Assembly: GCF_005406125.1 (NCBI RefSeq) | Contig: NZ_BIXZ01000001.1 | Span: 558,001-622,000, forward strand | Length of the DNA stretch: 64,000 bases | Direction of reading: 5' to 3' | From: Haloarcula mannanilytica | GTDB taxonomy: Archaea > Halobacteriota > Halobacteria > Halobacteriales > Haloarculaceae | Shown: one piece after another, positions 1 to 7,193 of the stretch | Position numbering within the stretch: position 1 is the stretch's first letter | How the letters are laid out: the number at the start of each line of letters is the position of its first letter | Notes under the pieces: generated by a model | Told to the model about the DNA's origin: nothing | The model's database searches: none | The model's input: only the letters and a program-made list of their open reading frames with translations | Translations under genes and position numbers: made by a program

Positions 1-1145
1 TGGCGACGCCCGCCGCGACGATGGTCGGGACGGCTATCGGCGCGCGCAACGGCGTCCTGTTCAAGGGCGGTGACATACTCGAACGCGTCCACGAGGTCGA
101 CACCGTCGTCTTCGACAAGACGGGGACGCTGACGAAAGGCGAGATGGAACTCACAGATGTAGAAGTCGTCGGCCCGGCCGCCGACGGCGGAACGCTCAAG
201 CCCGAGCGCGAACTGACCGCGGAGTTCGTCCTCGAAGTCGCCGCCAGCGCCGAACACGCCAGCGAGCATCCGCTGGCCGAGGCCATCGTCGAGGGCGCAC
301 GCGACCGCGGCATCGAAGTCGAGGACCCCGAGGCGTTCGAGAACGTCCCCGGCCAGGGCGTGAAAGCGACGACGCGCCACGGCCGCGTTCTCGTCGGCAA
401 CCGGAAACTGCTGTCCGAGGCCGGCGTCGACATCGAACCGGCGGAGGACCGGATGGACACGCTCGAACGCGAGGGCAAGACGGCGATGCTGGTCGCACTG
501 GCTGACGAGGCCGAAGAAGACAGCGACGGCGAACCGAACTACCGCCTCATCGGCGTCGTCGCCGACGCCGACACGGTCAAGGAGTCCGCGAAGGCAGCCG
601 TCAGCGGCCTGCGCGAGCGCGGCCTCGGCGTCTGGCTCATCACCGGCGACAACGAGCGTACAGCCCGCGCCGTCGCCGAAGAAGTCGGTATCGACCCCGA
701 CAACGTGATGGCCGACGTACTCCCCGAGGACAAGGCCGACGCCGTCGACGAACTCCAGAGCGACGGCGACCAGGCGATGATGGTCGGCGACGGCGTCAAC
801 GACGCGCCCGCGCTGGCTGCCGCAAGCGTCGGCTGTGCCATCGGTTCGGGGACCGACGTGGCAATTGAGGCCGGCGACGTGACGCTGCTTCGGGACGACC
901 CCGCGGACGTGGTGAAGGCCATCCGAATCTCCGAGGCGACGCTCCGGAAGATCAAGCAGAACCTCTTCTGGGCGCTCGGGTACAACACCGTGATGATTCC
1001 GCTGGCCTCGCTGGGCCTGCTTCAGCCGGCGCTGGCCGCCGCCGCGATGGCTGCCTCGTCCGTGTCTGTGCTCGCAAACAGCCTCGCGTTCCGCCAGTAC
1101 ACCCCGGATTCGGCGTATCGCCTGCTCGGCTTCCTCCGTCGCTGA
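1..1145 (+). CDS. copA: P1B-type copper-transporting ATPase, C-terminal part
   Basis: C-terminal half of a heavy-metal P-type ATPase that exports monovalent copper across the cell membrane using ATP. The reading frame is already open at the window edge (ATPAAT precedes the first ATG at 21), so the true start lies upstream. Visible motifs are the phosphorylation site DKTGTLT about 30 residues after that ATG, the P1B-specific SEHPL in the nucleotide-binding domain, and the hinge GDGVNDAPAL. The last two membrane helices carry YN and MAASS, the pair typical of the Cu(I) subgroup P1B-1. The N-terminal metal-binding domains and first six helices are outside the window. It is followed after 43 bases by an AarF-like gene on the same strand, and two copper-binding halocyanins lie about 8 kb away. 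Confidence 0.93.
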   Translation, partial: ATPAATMVGTAIGARNGVLFKGGDILERVHEVDTVVFDKTGTLTKGEMELTDVEVVGPAADGGTLKPERELTAEFVLEVAASAEHASEHPLAEAIVEGARDRGIEVEDPEAFENVPGQGVKATTRHGRVLVGNRKLLSEAGVDIEPAEDRMDTLEREGKTAMLVALADEAEEDSDGEPNYRLIGVVADADTVKESAKAAVSGLRERGLGVWLITGDNERTARAVAEEVGIDPDNVMADVLPEDKADAVDELQSDGDQAMMVGDGVNDAPALAAASVGCAIGSGTDVAIEAGDVTLLRDDPADVVKAIRISEATLRKIKQNLFWALGYNTVMIPLASLGLLQPALAAAAMAASSVSVLANSLAFRQYTPDSAYRLLGFLRR

Positions 1146-1188
1146 GCGGGCACCGTCTCCAGCAGACTCATTTGTCGCCGGGCCTCAC

Positions 1189-2952
1189 GTGCCGACAGTG
1201 ACTGCCGAGGAGCGTGTCGCCGACGAGCCGACGGGACAGCCAGTGTCACAGCCGGCGGGGATCGGCGTCCGACTTCGTGCCCTCTGGCGCGCGCTGGTCA
1301 TCGTCTGGCAGTTCGTCCCCCTGCTCTGGCAGTGGGGCCGGGACCGGAAGCGGTTCCTCCTGTTCGGTCGGTCTCGCACAGTTGCGCCGGAGACCCGAAC
1401 CAGGCGCGCACGCTATCTGAAGGACACCTTCGTCGACCTCGGCCCGGCGTTCATCAAATTCGGGCAGATGCTGTCCACGCGGCCCGACGCGCTGCCGCGT
1501 GCCTACGTCGAGGTGCTATCAGAGCTACAGGACAACGTCCCGCCGGATGCGTGGGCGACTATCGAACCAGTCATCGAGCAGGAACTCGGCGACGACATCG
1601 ACGCGCTGTTCGAGGAGTTCGACACGACGGCGATTTCTGGGGCTTCGCTGGGGCAGGTGTACGAAGCGCGGATCGACGGCCAGCGGGTCGCCGTGAAAGT
1701 GCTGCGGCCCAACATCAGAACACGCGTCGAGTCCGACCTTCGGGTGCTGTCGACGCTGCTGCCGATACTCACCTACGGCGCGGACCCGGGCCAGGCGTTC
1801 ACGCTGGAGAACCTCACCGAAGAGTTCGCGGCGACGGTCCGCCGGGAGATGGACTACGGCCACGAAGCGCGGATGCTCCGGGAGATTGGCGACAACTTCG
1901 CAAACGACGACGATGTCGCCATCCCGGATGTCGTCCAGAGCCACTCGACGGACCGCGTGCTGACGATGACGTATCTCGACGGGGTGAAAATCGACGACGT
2001 GGAGCGGCTGGACGAACTGGGCATCGACCGCCCGGCACTGGTCCGCCGTCTCGAAGAGGCGTACATCCAGATGATCGTCGAGGACGGCCTCTTTCACGCC
2101 GACCCCCATCCCGGTAATCTGGCGGTCCAGCCAGACGGGACGCTGGTTTTCTACGATTTCGGGATGACCGGCTATCTCGGCCCCAAAACGCAGGATCAAC
2201 TGCTTGAGTTCTACGTCGGCCTGGCGACCGACGACGTGGACCGCGTGATGGACGCCTTCGTCGAGATGGGGGCACTGGATCCGATGGCCGACCGCGAGGT
2301 GATGCGGGAGGCCTTCGAGATCGTCATCGAGCAGTTCCGCGGCGAGGACATCAGCGAGTACCGCATCGAGCAACTGGTCGGCCAGTTCGAGACGCAACTG
2401 TACGAGTTCCCGATGCGCTTGCCTCAAGACCTCGCGCTGGTGGTCCGCGTGACGACGGTGCTTGAGGGTGTCTGTCGCACACTCGACCCCGACTTTGACT
2501 TCATCGAGATAATTTCGGAGTACGTGATGGAGCAGGGCGCTGGTGAGGATGTCAAAGAGCAGATCAAGACGGAAATTCAGGAGACCGTCACGGACGCGAC
2601 CCGGTCGGCAGTGCGGACCGCGCCGAAGTTGGAGGACGCACTCGACCGTGCCGAGCGGGAGGAACTGCTCGTCAAAACGGTACTGAAAGACAGCGACGGG
2701 CTGAGCCGGGTGCTCGCCAAGCGGCTCCTGCTCGGTATCGTCGCCAGCGCCGGAATCCCGCTGAGTGCGTATCTCTACACGGTGGACGGCATCCAGGCGG
2801 CCGGACTCGCGCTCGGCGGGAGCGCCGCAGTGCTCGGAGTTCTCGCGTGGTCGTTCCGGCGGCGCAGCGGGCCGGCGCTGTCGACGCCACAGTTCACCCG
2901 CCACGAGATGCAACAGCGGCAGGCGGCCGACACACCCGAATTAGACGAGTAA
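1189..2952 (+). CDS. AarF/UbiB (ABC1/ADCK) family atypical kinase
   Basis: A 587-residue member of the ABC1/UbiB family, protein-kinase-like ATPases linked to isoprenoid quinone and lipid metabolism; the substrate in archaea is not known. The family signature FIKFGQMLSTRPD is near residue 85, followed by GASLGQVYEA with the ATP-binding lysine in VAVKVLRP. The catalytic-loop equivalent HADPHPGN and the metal-binding YDFGMTG follow near residues 300-325. Two hydrophobic segments at about 510-555 (LLLGIVASAGIPLSAYLY onward) should anchor it to the membrane. The chosen start is GTG at 1189; no ATG gives the full N-terminus. Its stop overlaps the stop of the convergent DsrE-like gene by 12 bases. 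Confidence 0.9.
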   Translation: MPTVTAEERVADEPTGQPVSQPAGIGVRLRALWRALVIVWQFVPLLWQWGRDRKRFLLFGRSRTVAPETRTRRARYLKDTFVDLGPAFIKFGQMLSTRPDALPRAYVEVLSELQDNVPPDAWATIEPVIEQELGDDIDALFEEFDTTAISGASLGQVYEARIDGQRVAVKVLRPNIRTRVESDLRVLSTLLPILTYGADPGQAFTLENLTEEFAATVRREMDYGHEARMLREIGDNFANDDDVAIPDVVQSHSTDRVLTMTYLDGVKIDDVERLDELGIDRPALVRRLEEAYIQMIVEDGLFHADPHPGNLAVQPDGTLVFYDFGMTGYLGPKTQDQLLEFYVGLATDDVDRVMDAFVEMGALDPMADREVMREAFEIVIEQFRGEDISEYRIEQLVGQFETQLYEFPMRLPQDLALVVRVTTVLEGVCRTLDPDFDFIEIISEYVMEQGAGEDVKEQIKTEIQETVTDATRSAVRTAPKLEDALDRAEREELLVKTVLKDSDGLSRVLAKRLLLGIVASAGIPLSAYLYTVDGIQAAGLALGGSAAVLGVLAWSFRRRSGPALSTPQFTRHEMQQRQAADTPELDE

Positions 2953-3489
2953 CTGGATGTCGGCGTCGGCCATGTGTTCAAGCGCTGTTGCCGCACCCAC
3001 ACCGGTCGTGACGCCGTCGTAGAACACGTCGGTATCGTAGTCGAACAGCTCAGTCGTCATCTCACAGGCCTGCAAGTCGACGCCCATATCGAGTGCTGTG
3101 TCGATGAGTTCCTCGATAGTCGGCGTCCCGTTAGCGTCGATTTCTCTGTTCATGTACCAGGTAGTCAGCGAGTCACCGCCGGGGAGCGCCCCGAGAATGT
3201 TTGGCATGGGCAGGCTGGGGTTGCCGACGGCGCTGACCTGAAGCTCGCGTGAGCGCTTCTCGTGGAGGATGTCCAGCGCCCAGAAGGTGTGAAACACCGT
3301 CACGTCCCAGCCGAAAGCGGCGGCCGTGCTCGCCAGGATGAGCGGTGGGTAGGCCATGTCGAGTGAGCCTTTCGTCGCGATGATCGTCATCCGCGTCGGC
3401 TCGTCTGCACCCAGCGCCGCTACCTCGGATTCCAGGTCGGCCACGCGCTGTTCGAGCGACTGCTCGGGCGTCGCCGCGTCGCTGCTCAT
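2941..3489 (-). CDS. DsrE/DsrF/DrsH-like sulfur-relay family protein
   Basis: A 182-residue protein of the DsrE/F/H-like fold, a family that carries or senses cysteine-bound sulfur. A short coiled coil (residues 10-27) precedes a Rossmann-like core starting MTIIATKGSLDMAYPPLILA. A cysteine in VDLQACEMT near residue 140 sits at the end of the core, where related proteins bear the persulfide cysteine. Its ATG overlaps the stop of the upstream tusA gene by 4 bases (3486-3489), so the two should be translationally coupled and may act as donor and acceptor in one sulfur relay. The pairing with a divergent persulfide dioxygenase supports this. The exact partner is inferred from context. Confidence 0.82.
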   Translation of the reverse strand: MSSDAATPEQSLEQRVADLESEVAALGADEPTRMTIIATKGSLDMAYPPLILASTAAAFGWDVTVFHTFWALDILHEKRSRELQVSAVGNPSLPMPNILGALPGGDSLTTWYMNREIDANGTPTIEELIDTALDMGVDLQACEMTTELFDYDTDVFYDGVTTGVGAATALEHMADADIQLLV

Positions 3490-3755
3490 GCGTCCACCCG
3501 CTCGATGCGATGGTGATAGACCGTCGTCCCGTCGTCTTCGGATTCGGTCTGTTCGCGCAGTACGACGGAATCGAGCGTCGATGCCCAGCCCGCGATGTCA
3601 CTGACGCTGCCGGCATCGGTTGCCAGGACTTCCAGCACCTCGCCGACTGCAAGGTCGTCGACGGCCTGTTTCGTTTTGACCACGGGCATCGGGCACGACG
3701 CTCCCGTCACGTCTAGCGTCTTCGCAACAGCCAGTTCGTCGTTGTTGGTTGCCAT
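3486..3755 (-). CDS. tusA: TusA-family sulfurtransferase
   Basis: An 89-residue TusA/SirA/YedF-type sulfur carrier. The hallmark CPMP motif (CPxP, cysteine about residue 21) lies at the start of the first helix, after the strand LAVAKTLDVTGAS. The length is normal for the family. The start is taken as the ATG at 3755, giving MATNNDEL; a longer upstream extension in the same frame is uncharacteristic and runs through the AT-rich promoter. A TATA-like stretch about 25 bases upstream, inside the palindrome at 3773-3784, suggests a leaderless transcript. It is first in a two-gene unit with the DsrE-like gene and divergent from the persulfide dioxygenase. Confidence 0.9.
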   Translation of the reverse strand: MATNNDELAVAKTLDVTGASCPMPVVKTKQAVDDLAVGEVLEVLATDAGSVSDIAGWASTLDSVVLREQTESEDDGTTVYHHRIERVDA

Positions 3756-3758
3756 TGG

Positions 3759-3882
3759 ATTGTACTCACAACACAATATATTGTACAATCGAATAAGCTC
3801 TTCGGATTGTAAAGCGTTATTTGGGCCTTTTTGTGGGTCTGAGAAAGGGTGGCGTTCGATACTATTGTATATTTTGCACAAT
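3759..3882. promoter_or_regulatory. Divergent promoter region with repeated ATTGT/ACAAT operator half-sites
   Basis: The 173-base gap between tusA and the dioxygenase gene is far more AT-rich than its surroundings. It holds two overlapping perfect palindromes, ACAATATATTGT (3773-3784) and ATTGTACAAT (3780-3789). Further ATTGTA copies lie at 3759-3764, 3806-3811 and 3864-3869, the last paired with ACAAT at 3878-3882. The palindromes overlap the probable TATA box for tusA, and TGTATATTTTG at 3867-3877 may be the TATA box for the rightward gene. This is the pattern expected of a dimeric repressor controlling both directions; the regulator gene at 6095 is the obvious candidate, which is inference. 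Confidence 0.65.
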
Positions 3883-3928
3883 TCTATCAAAGGCCTTTTG
3901 TACGTCTGGCGGCTACAGGGCGTACAGA

Positions 3929-5119
3929 ATGACCGACAAACCGTTCGAGATTCCGGAGACAGTCGAGACGATTGCGCCAGCGGCACTGGCTCAAAAACTC
4001 GCAGATGGCGAACCGATTGGTATCCTGGACACGCGTTCGCCGGATTCGGTGGACGACTGGCGAATCGACGGACCGGATGTCGAGTTCGCGAACGTCCCGT
4101 ATTACGAGTTCCTTGACGACGTGACGGCGGACAGTCTCGCCGCACTCCCGGATACGCGGCCGCTGTACACGGTCTGTGCCAAAGGGGAGTCCAGTCGGTT
4201 CGTGGCTGACCGTCTCGACAATGCCGGGGTCGATGGTGTCGTCGCCGTAGCGGACGGCATGGAAGGCTGGGAGCGTGTTCTCACCTCGACGGTGCTCGAT
4301 GTCGAAACGGCCGCGACAGTCGTCCAGTTCCACCGGCCCGCATCGGGGTGTCTCTCCTATCTCGTCGTTTCCGGAGACGAGGCGGTCGTCGTCGACCCGC
4401 TCCGGGCTTTCGCTGCCGATTACGTCGCGGCCGCAGAGGACCACGGAGCGGACCTGGTCGCCGCAGTTGACACACACGTCCACGCGGACCACATCAGCGG
4501 AGTCCGCGCGCTCCAGCGCGACCACGGCGTTACGGCGATGGTTCCCGACAGCGCGGTCCAGCGGGGCATCGACTACGACGGTCCCTACCGGACGATTGGC
4601 GACGGGGAAACAGTCTCGGTCGGATCGGTCGCCATCGAGGCAGTCCACACGCCCGGCCACACCAGCGGGATGACCTCGTTCCTGGTCGAGGACACGGTGT
4701 TGCTGACCGGCGACGGGCTGTTCGTCGACAGCGTCGCTCGGCCGGATCTAGAGGACGGGGCCGACGGCGCACCGGCTGCCGCCGGGCAGTTGTACGAAAC
4801 ACTGCAGGAGCGTGTCCTCGCGCTGCCCGAAGCCACCATCGTTGCACCGGGACACGCGAGCGAGGGGACGACGCGCGCGGCCGACGGCAGTTTCACGGCC
4901 ACGCTGGGCGACCTCGTGGACTCGCTGGACGTGCTCACGCTGGACCGTGAGGGGTTCGTCGAGCGCGTGCTTCGTGACATGCCGCCGCGGCCGACCAACT
5001 ACGAGGAGATAATCGCCACGAACCTGGGCCAGCGCCGGGTCGCCGACGACCTGGTCGCCGAACTGGAGCGTGGGCCGAACAACTGCGCGGCCAGCGCCGA
5101 CACTATGCAGGGGGACTGA
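3929..5119 (+). CDS. Rhodanese-metallo-beta-lactamase fusion, probable persulfide dioxygenase
   Basis: A 396-residue two-domain protein predicted to oxidise persulfides, with an inverted order compared with many fusions: rhodanese first, then a metallo-beta-lactamase domain. The rhodanese domain (about 15-120) has the active-site loop CAKGES with Cys83. The lactamase domain (about 130-390) has THVHADH (His183, His185, Asp187, His188), His244 in HTPGHTSG, Asp262 and a final His309, matching ETHE1/Blh enzymes that bind one iron. The C-terminal MPPRPTNYEEII is also typical of that group. The start is the ATG at 3929; a longer frame from 3821 would encode an unlikely cysteine-rich leader across the promoter. 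YeeE-type permease genes follow directly. Confidence 0.88.
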   Translation: MTDKPFEIPETVETIAPAALAQKLADGEPIGILDTRSPDSVDDWRIDGPDVEFANVPYYEFLDDVTADSLAALPDTRPLYTVCAKGESSRFVADRLDNAGVDGVVAVADGMEGWERVLTSTVLDVETAATVVQFHRPASGCLSYLVVSGDEAVVVDPLRAFAADYVAAAEDHGADLVAAVDTHVHADHISGVRALQRDHGVTAMVPDSAVQRGIDYDGPYRTIGDGETVSVGSVAIEAVHTPGHTSGMTSFLVEDTVLLTGDGLFVDSVARPDLEDGADGAPAAAGQLYETLQERVLALPEATIVAPGHASEGTTRAADGSFTATLGDLVDSLDVLTLDREGFVERVLRDMPPRPTNYEEIIATNLGQRRVADDLVAELERGPNNCAASADTMQGD

Positions 5120-5120
5120 G

Positions 5121-5594
5121 ATGGGGCCAGAGACCCTGCTCCCGAACGGTATTGCCCACTACCTCCTCGGTGGCTTACTCATCGGCGCTGGGACGGTCGT
5201 CATCTACGGGGCGACGGGCATCACCGCCGGCGCGAGCACGTTCCTCGAATCGACGCTCTCGTACGTCTCGGGTCTCCCCCGGTTTCAGCAGTTCCGCTTC
5301 ACTGCGACCCGCGACTGGCGGGTCGTGTTCACGCTGGGCATCGTCCTCGGCGGCGCGCTGTACGGCCTCGCGTTCGGTGAGTTCGGCTGGACGACGGACG
5401 TACAGTGGTGGCGGCTGCTCGGCGGGGGCGTCCTCGTCGGCATCGGCACGCGAGTGGGCAAGGGGTGTACCTCGGGCCACGGCGTCTGTGGCGTCGGCTC
5501 CCTCTCAGAGGCGTCGCTGCTCAATGTCAGCGTCTTCGTGAGCATCGCGGTCGGTACGGCTCTGACCGTGCAAGCACTGGGGGTGTCGCCGTGA
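5121..5594 (+). CDS. YeeE/YedE-family sulfur-compound permease, first half-size subunit
   Basis: A 157-residue membrane protein of the YeeE/YedE (sulphur transport) family, whose characterised bacterial members import thiosulfate through conserved cysteines. About four hydrophobic helices are visible. The signature GKGCTSGHGVCGV lies near residues 114-126 with two cysteines that in the family pass the substrate along the pore. The protein is half of a full transporter; the next gene supplies the other half. The ATG follows the dioxygenase stop after one base and the stop overlaps the next start by 4 bases, so the three genes form one tight operon. Confidence 0.88.
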   Translation: MGPETLLPNGIAHYLLGGLLIGAGTVVIYGATGITAGASTFLESTLSYVSGLPRFQQFRFTATRDWRVVFTLGIVLGGALYGLAFGEFGWTTDVQWWRLLGGGVLVGIGTRVGKGCTSGHGVCGVGSLSEASLLNVSVFVSIAVGTALTVQALGVSP

Positions 5595-6055
5595 GCGACA
5601 GCGGTCGCCACCCGCTGTTCCTCCCCGCAATACTTGTCGGTGGCGTCGTGTTCGGCTTCGGCCTCGGTCTCAGCCAGATGTACCGGCCGGAGGTCGTCCT
5701 CCGGTTCCTCCAGCTTTCGGACCTCGGCCTCCTGTTCGTCATGGGTGGAGCGAGTCTGGTCGCCGGGACGGCGTTCACAGTTTTGAGCCGAACGGGCCGC
5801 CGTGCTCCGCTAACGGGGACCGAATTCGGCAAACGGCTGAAGACGCTGGATCGGAACATCGTCCTCGGCGGCGGGATATTCGGTGTCGGCTGGGGGCTCT
5901 CGGGAATCTGCCCGGGGGCGGCGTACGCCAGCCTCGGTGTCGGCAACCTTCCCATCCTCTATGGCGTTCTCGGGATGTTCGTTGGCGCGTACCTGCAGGG
6001 CTATATTCGGTCGCTGTCGAGCGGGGCCGGCCACCCAACGGAGGAAGCGGCGTGA
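5591..6055 (+). CDS. YeeE/YedE-family sulfur-compound permease, second half-size subunit
   Basis: A 154-residue partner of the preceding permease. It starts at GTG 5591 within the GTGA overlap with the upstream stop. Four hydrophobic segments are seen, and the family signature GWGLSGICPGAAYASLG lies near residues 100-116 with a single cysteine, matching the second half of full-length YeeE proteins. The two subunits probably assemble into a heterodimer that moves thiosulfate or a related sulfur anion across the membrane. The linkage with a persulfide dioxygenase, TusA and DsrE suggests uptake or release of sulfur made or used by those enzymes; the direction cannot be read from sequence. Confidence 0.87.
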   Translation: MSDSGRHPLFLPAILVGGVVFGFGLGLSQMYRPEVVLRFLQLSDLGLLFVMGGASLVAGTAFTVLSRTGRRAPLTGTEFGKRLKTLDRNIVLGGGIFGVGWGLSGICPGAAYASLGVGNLPILYGVLGMFVGAYLQGYIRSLSSGAGHPTEEAA

Positions 6056-6094
6056 GCGACACCACTATCAGCGACCCGTGGGGAGAATTCCGAT

Positions 6095-6484
6095 ATGCCT
6101 GAGCCGATTCGCACGATGCTGTCTGAGGAGTTCGAGTGCGACTACCTGCTTGAGTGCTTCCACGACCTCACCGACCTCGACCGGGCCTGTTTCGAGCGCC
6201 TCGTCGAGACTGACGAGCCGGTGACTGTGGACGAACTCGCGGAGCAGGTCGAGCGCGAGCGGACGACCGTCTACCGGTCACTGCAGCGCCTCCTCGACGC
6301 AGACCTCGTCGTTCAAGAGCAGGTCAGCGGCGAGGGCAGCGGCTACCACCACGTCTACGACGCCGCCGACCCCGACGAGGTGGCCGACCAGATGCAACGG
6401 GAACTCAACGACTACTACGCGATGATGGGCCAGCTCATCAGCGACTTCCGCCGGAAGTTCGGGGAGCGCGTCGAAGATGACTGA
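6095..6484 (+). CDS. Winged-helix transcriptional regulator with N-terminal cysteines
   Basis: A 129-residue TrmB/ArsR-like DNA-binding protein. The winged helix spans about residues 25-80, with the recognition helix in RERTTVYRSLQRLLDADLV, and a C-terminal helix (about 95-125) probably dimerises. Three cysteines, Cys15, Cys21 and Cys32, cluster before and within the first DNA-binding helix, an arrangement suited to sensing sulfane sulfur, oxidants or metal; that role is inferred. It lies 39 bases after the YeeE pair and its end overlaps the DUF2270 gene by 8 bases. It is the best candidate for binding the ATTGT palindromes upstream of tusA and the dioxygenase. Confidence 0.85.
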   Translation: MPEPIRTMLSEEFECDYLLECFHDLTDLDRACFERLVETDEPVTVDELAEQVERERTTVYRSLQRLLDADLVVQEQVSGEGSGYHHVYDAADPDEVADQMQRELNDYYAMMGQLISDFRRKFGERVEDD

Positions 6485-7181
6485 CGACCAGTTCACGCCG
6501 GACGGCGAACGAGAGCGCCGACTCGGTGCAGGTCTGTTCGAGCGGGAGATGGGACCCAGTTCGTCGATGGCCCACCTCTATCGGGGCGAGGTCCACCGGA
6601 TGACCCGCTGGCGGGAGCGACTCGACCGCACGACGAACTGGGCCGTGACCGTCATCGCCGCCATCCTCACATGGGCCTTTTCCGACCCGGGAAACCCCCA
6701 CTATCTCATCCTCGTCGGACTCATTACGCTGGCGGCGTTCCTGGGTATCGAGGCCCACCGCTACCGTGGGTTCGACGTGTGGCGCTCCCGGGTCAGGCTC
6801 ATCCAGCAGAACGTCTGGGCACAGGGACTCGATCCGAGCAGCGATGTCGAAGACCACGCCTGGCGAGAGAAGCTACGGGCGGATTACAACCAGCCAACGC
6901 TGAAAGTACCCTTCGAAGAAGCGCTGGCCCATCGGCTCAGGCGTGTCTACCTCGCGCTGGTCTCGGTCGTGGCGGCCGCGTGGCTCATCCGCGTGACCGC
7001 CTTCGCCGAGTCGGGACCGTGGCCGGCGAGCGCGAGTATCGGTATGGTCCCCGGAACGGTGGTCACCGTGGCTGTCGCGCTCACCTATCTGGGAGCGGTC
7101 ATCATCGCTGTTCGCCCCCGGACCTGGCACTCGCGGTCGGAACTCCGCGAGTACGTCGTCAACGACTGGGTGGACGAATGA
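6477..7181 (+). CDS. DUF2270 family integral membrane protein
   Basis: A 234-residue predicted membrane protein of the DUF2270 family, function unknown. The N-terminal 60 residues are soluble and charged and include the family-like MAHLYRGEVHRMTRWRERLD. Four hydrophobic segments follow at about 55-72, 75-95, 158-176 and 190-210, separated by a cytoplasmic loop rich in arginine (FDVWRSRVRLIQQNVWAQG). The start overlaps the preceding regulator by 8 bases, so the two are probably co-transcribed, though the functional link to sulfur metabolism is unclear. Confidence 0.82.
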   Translation: MTDDQFTPDGERERRLGAGLFEREMGPSSSMAHLYRGEVHRMTRWRERLDRTTNWAVTVIAAILTWAFSDPGNPHYLILVGLITLAAFLGIEAHRYRGFDVWRSRVRLIQQNVWAQGLDPSSDVEDHAWREKLRADYNQPTLKVPFEEALAHRLRRVYLALVSVVAAAWLIRVTAFAESGPWPASASIGMVPGTVVTVAVALTYLGAVIIAVRPRTWHSRSELREYVVNDWVDE

Positions 7182-7193
7182 ATCACGGGAGCG

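Noticed and set aside
1525-2913. Leftward frame of 462 codons opposite the AarF gene
   Set aside because: Antisense shadow with an improbable composition; the forward strand has all the ABC1 motifs.
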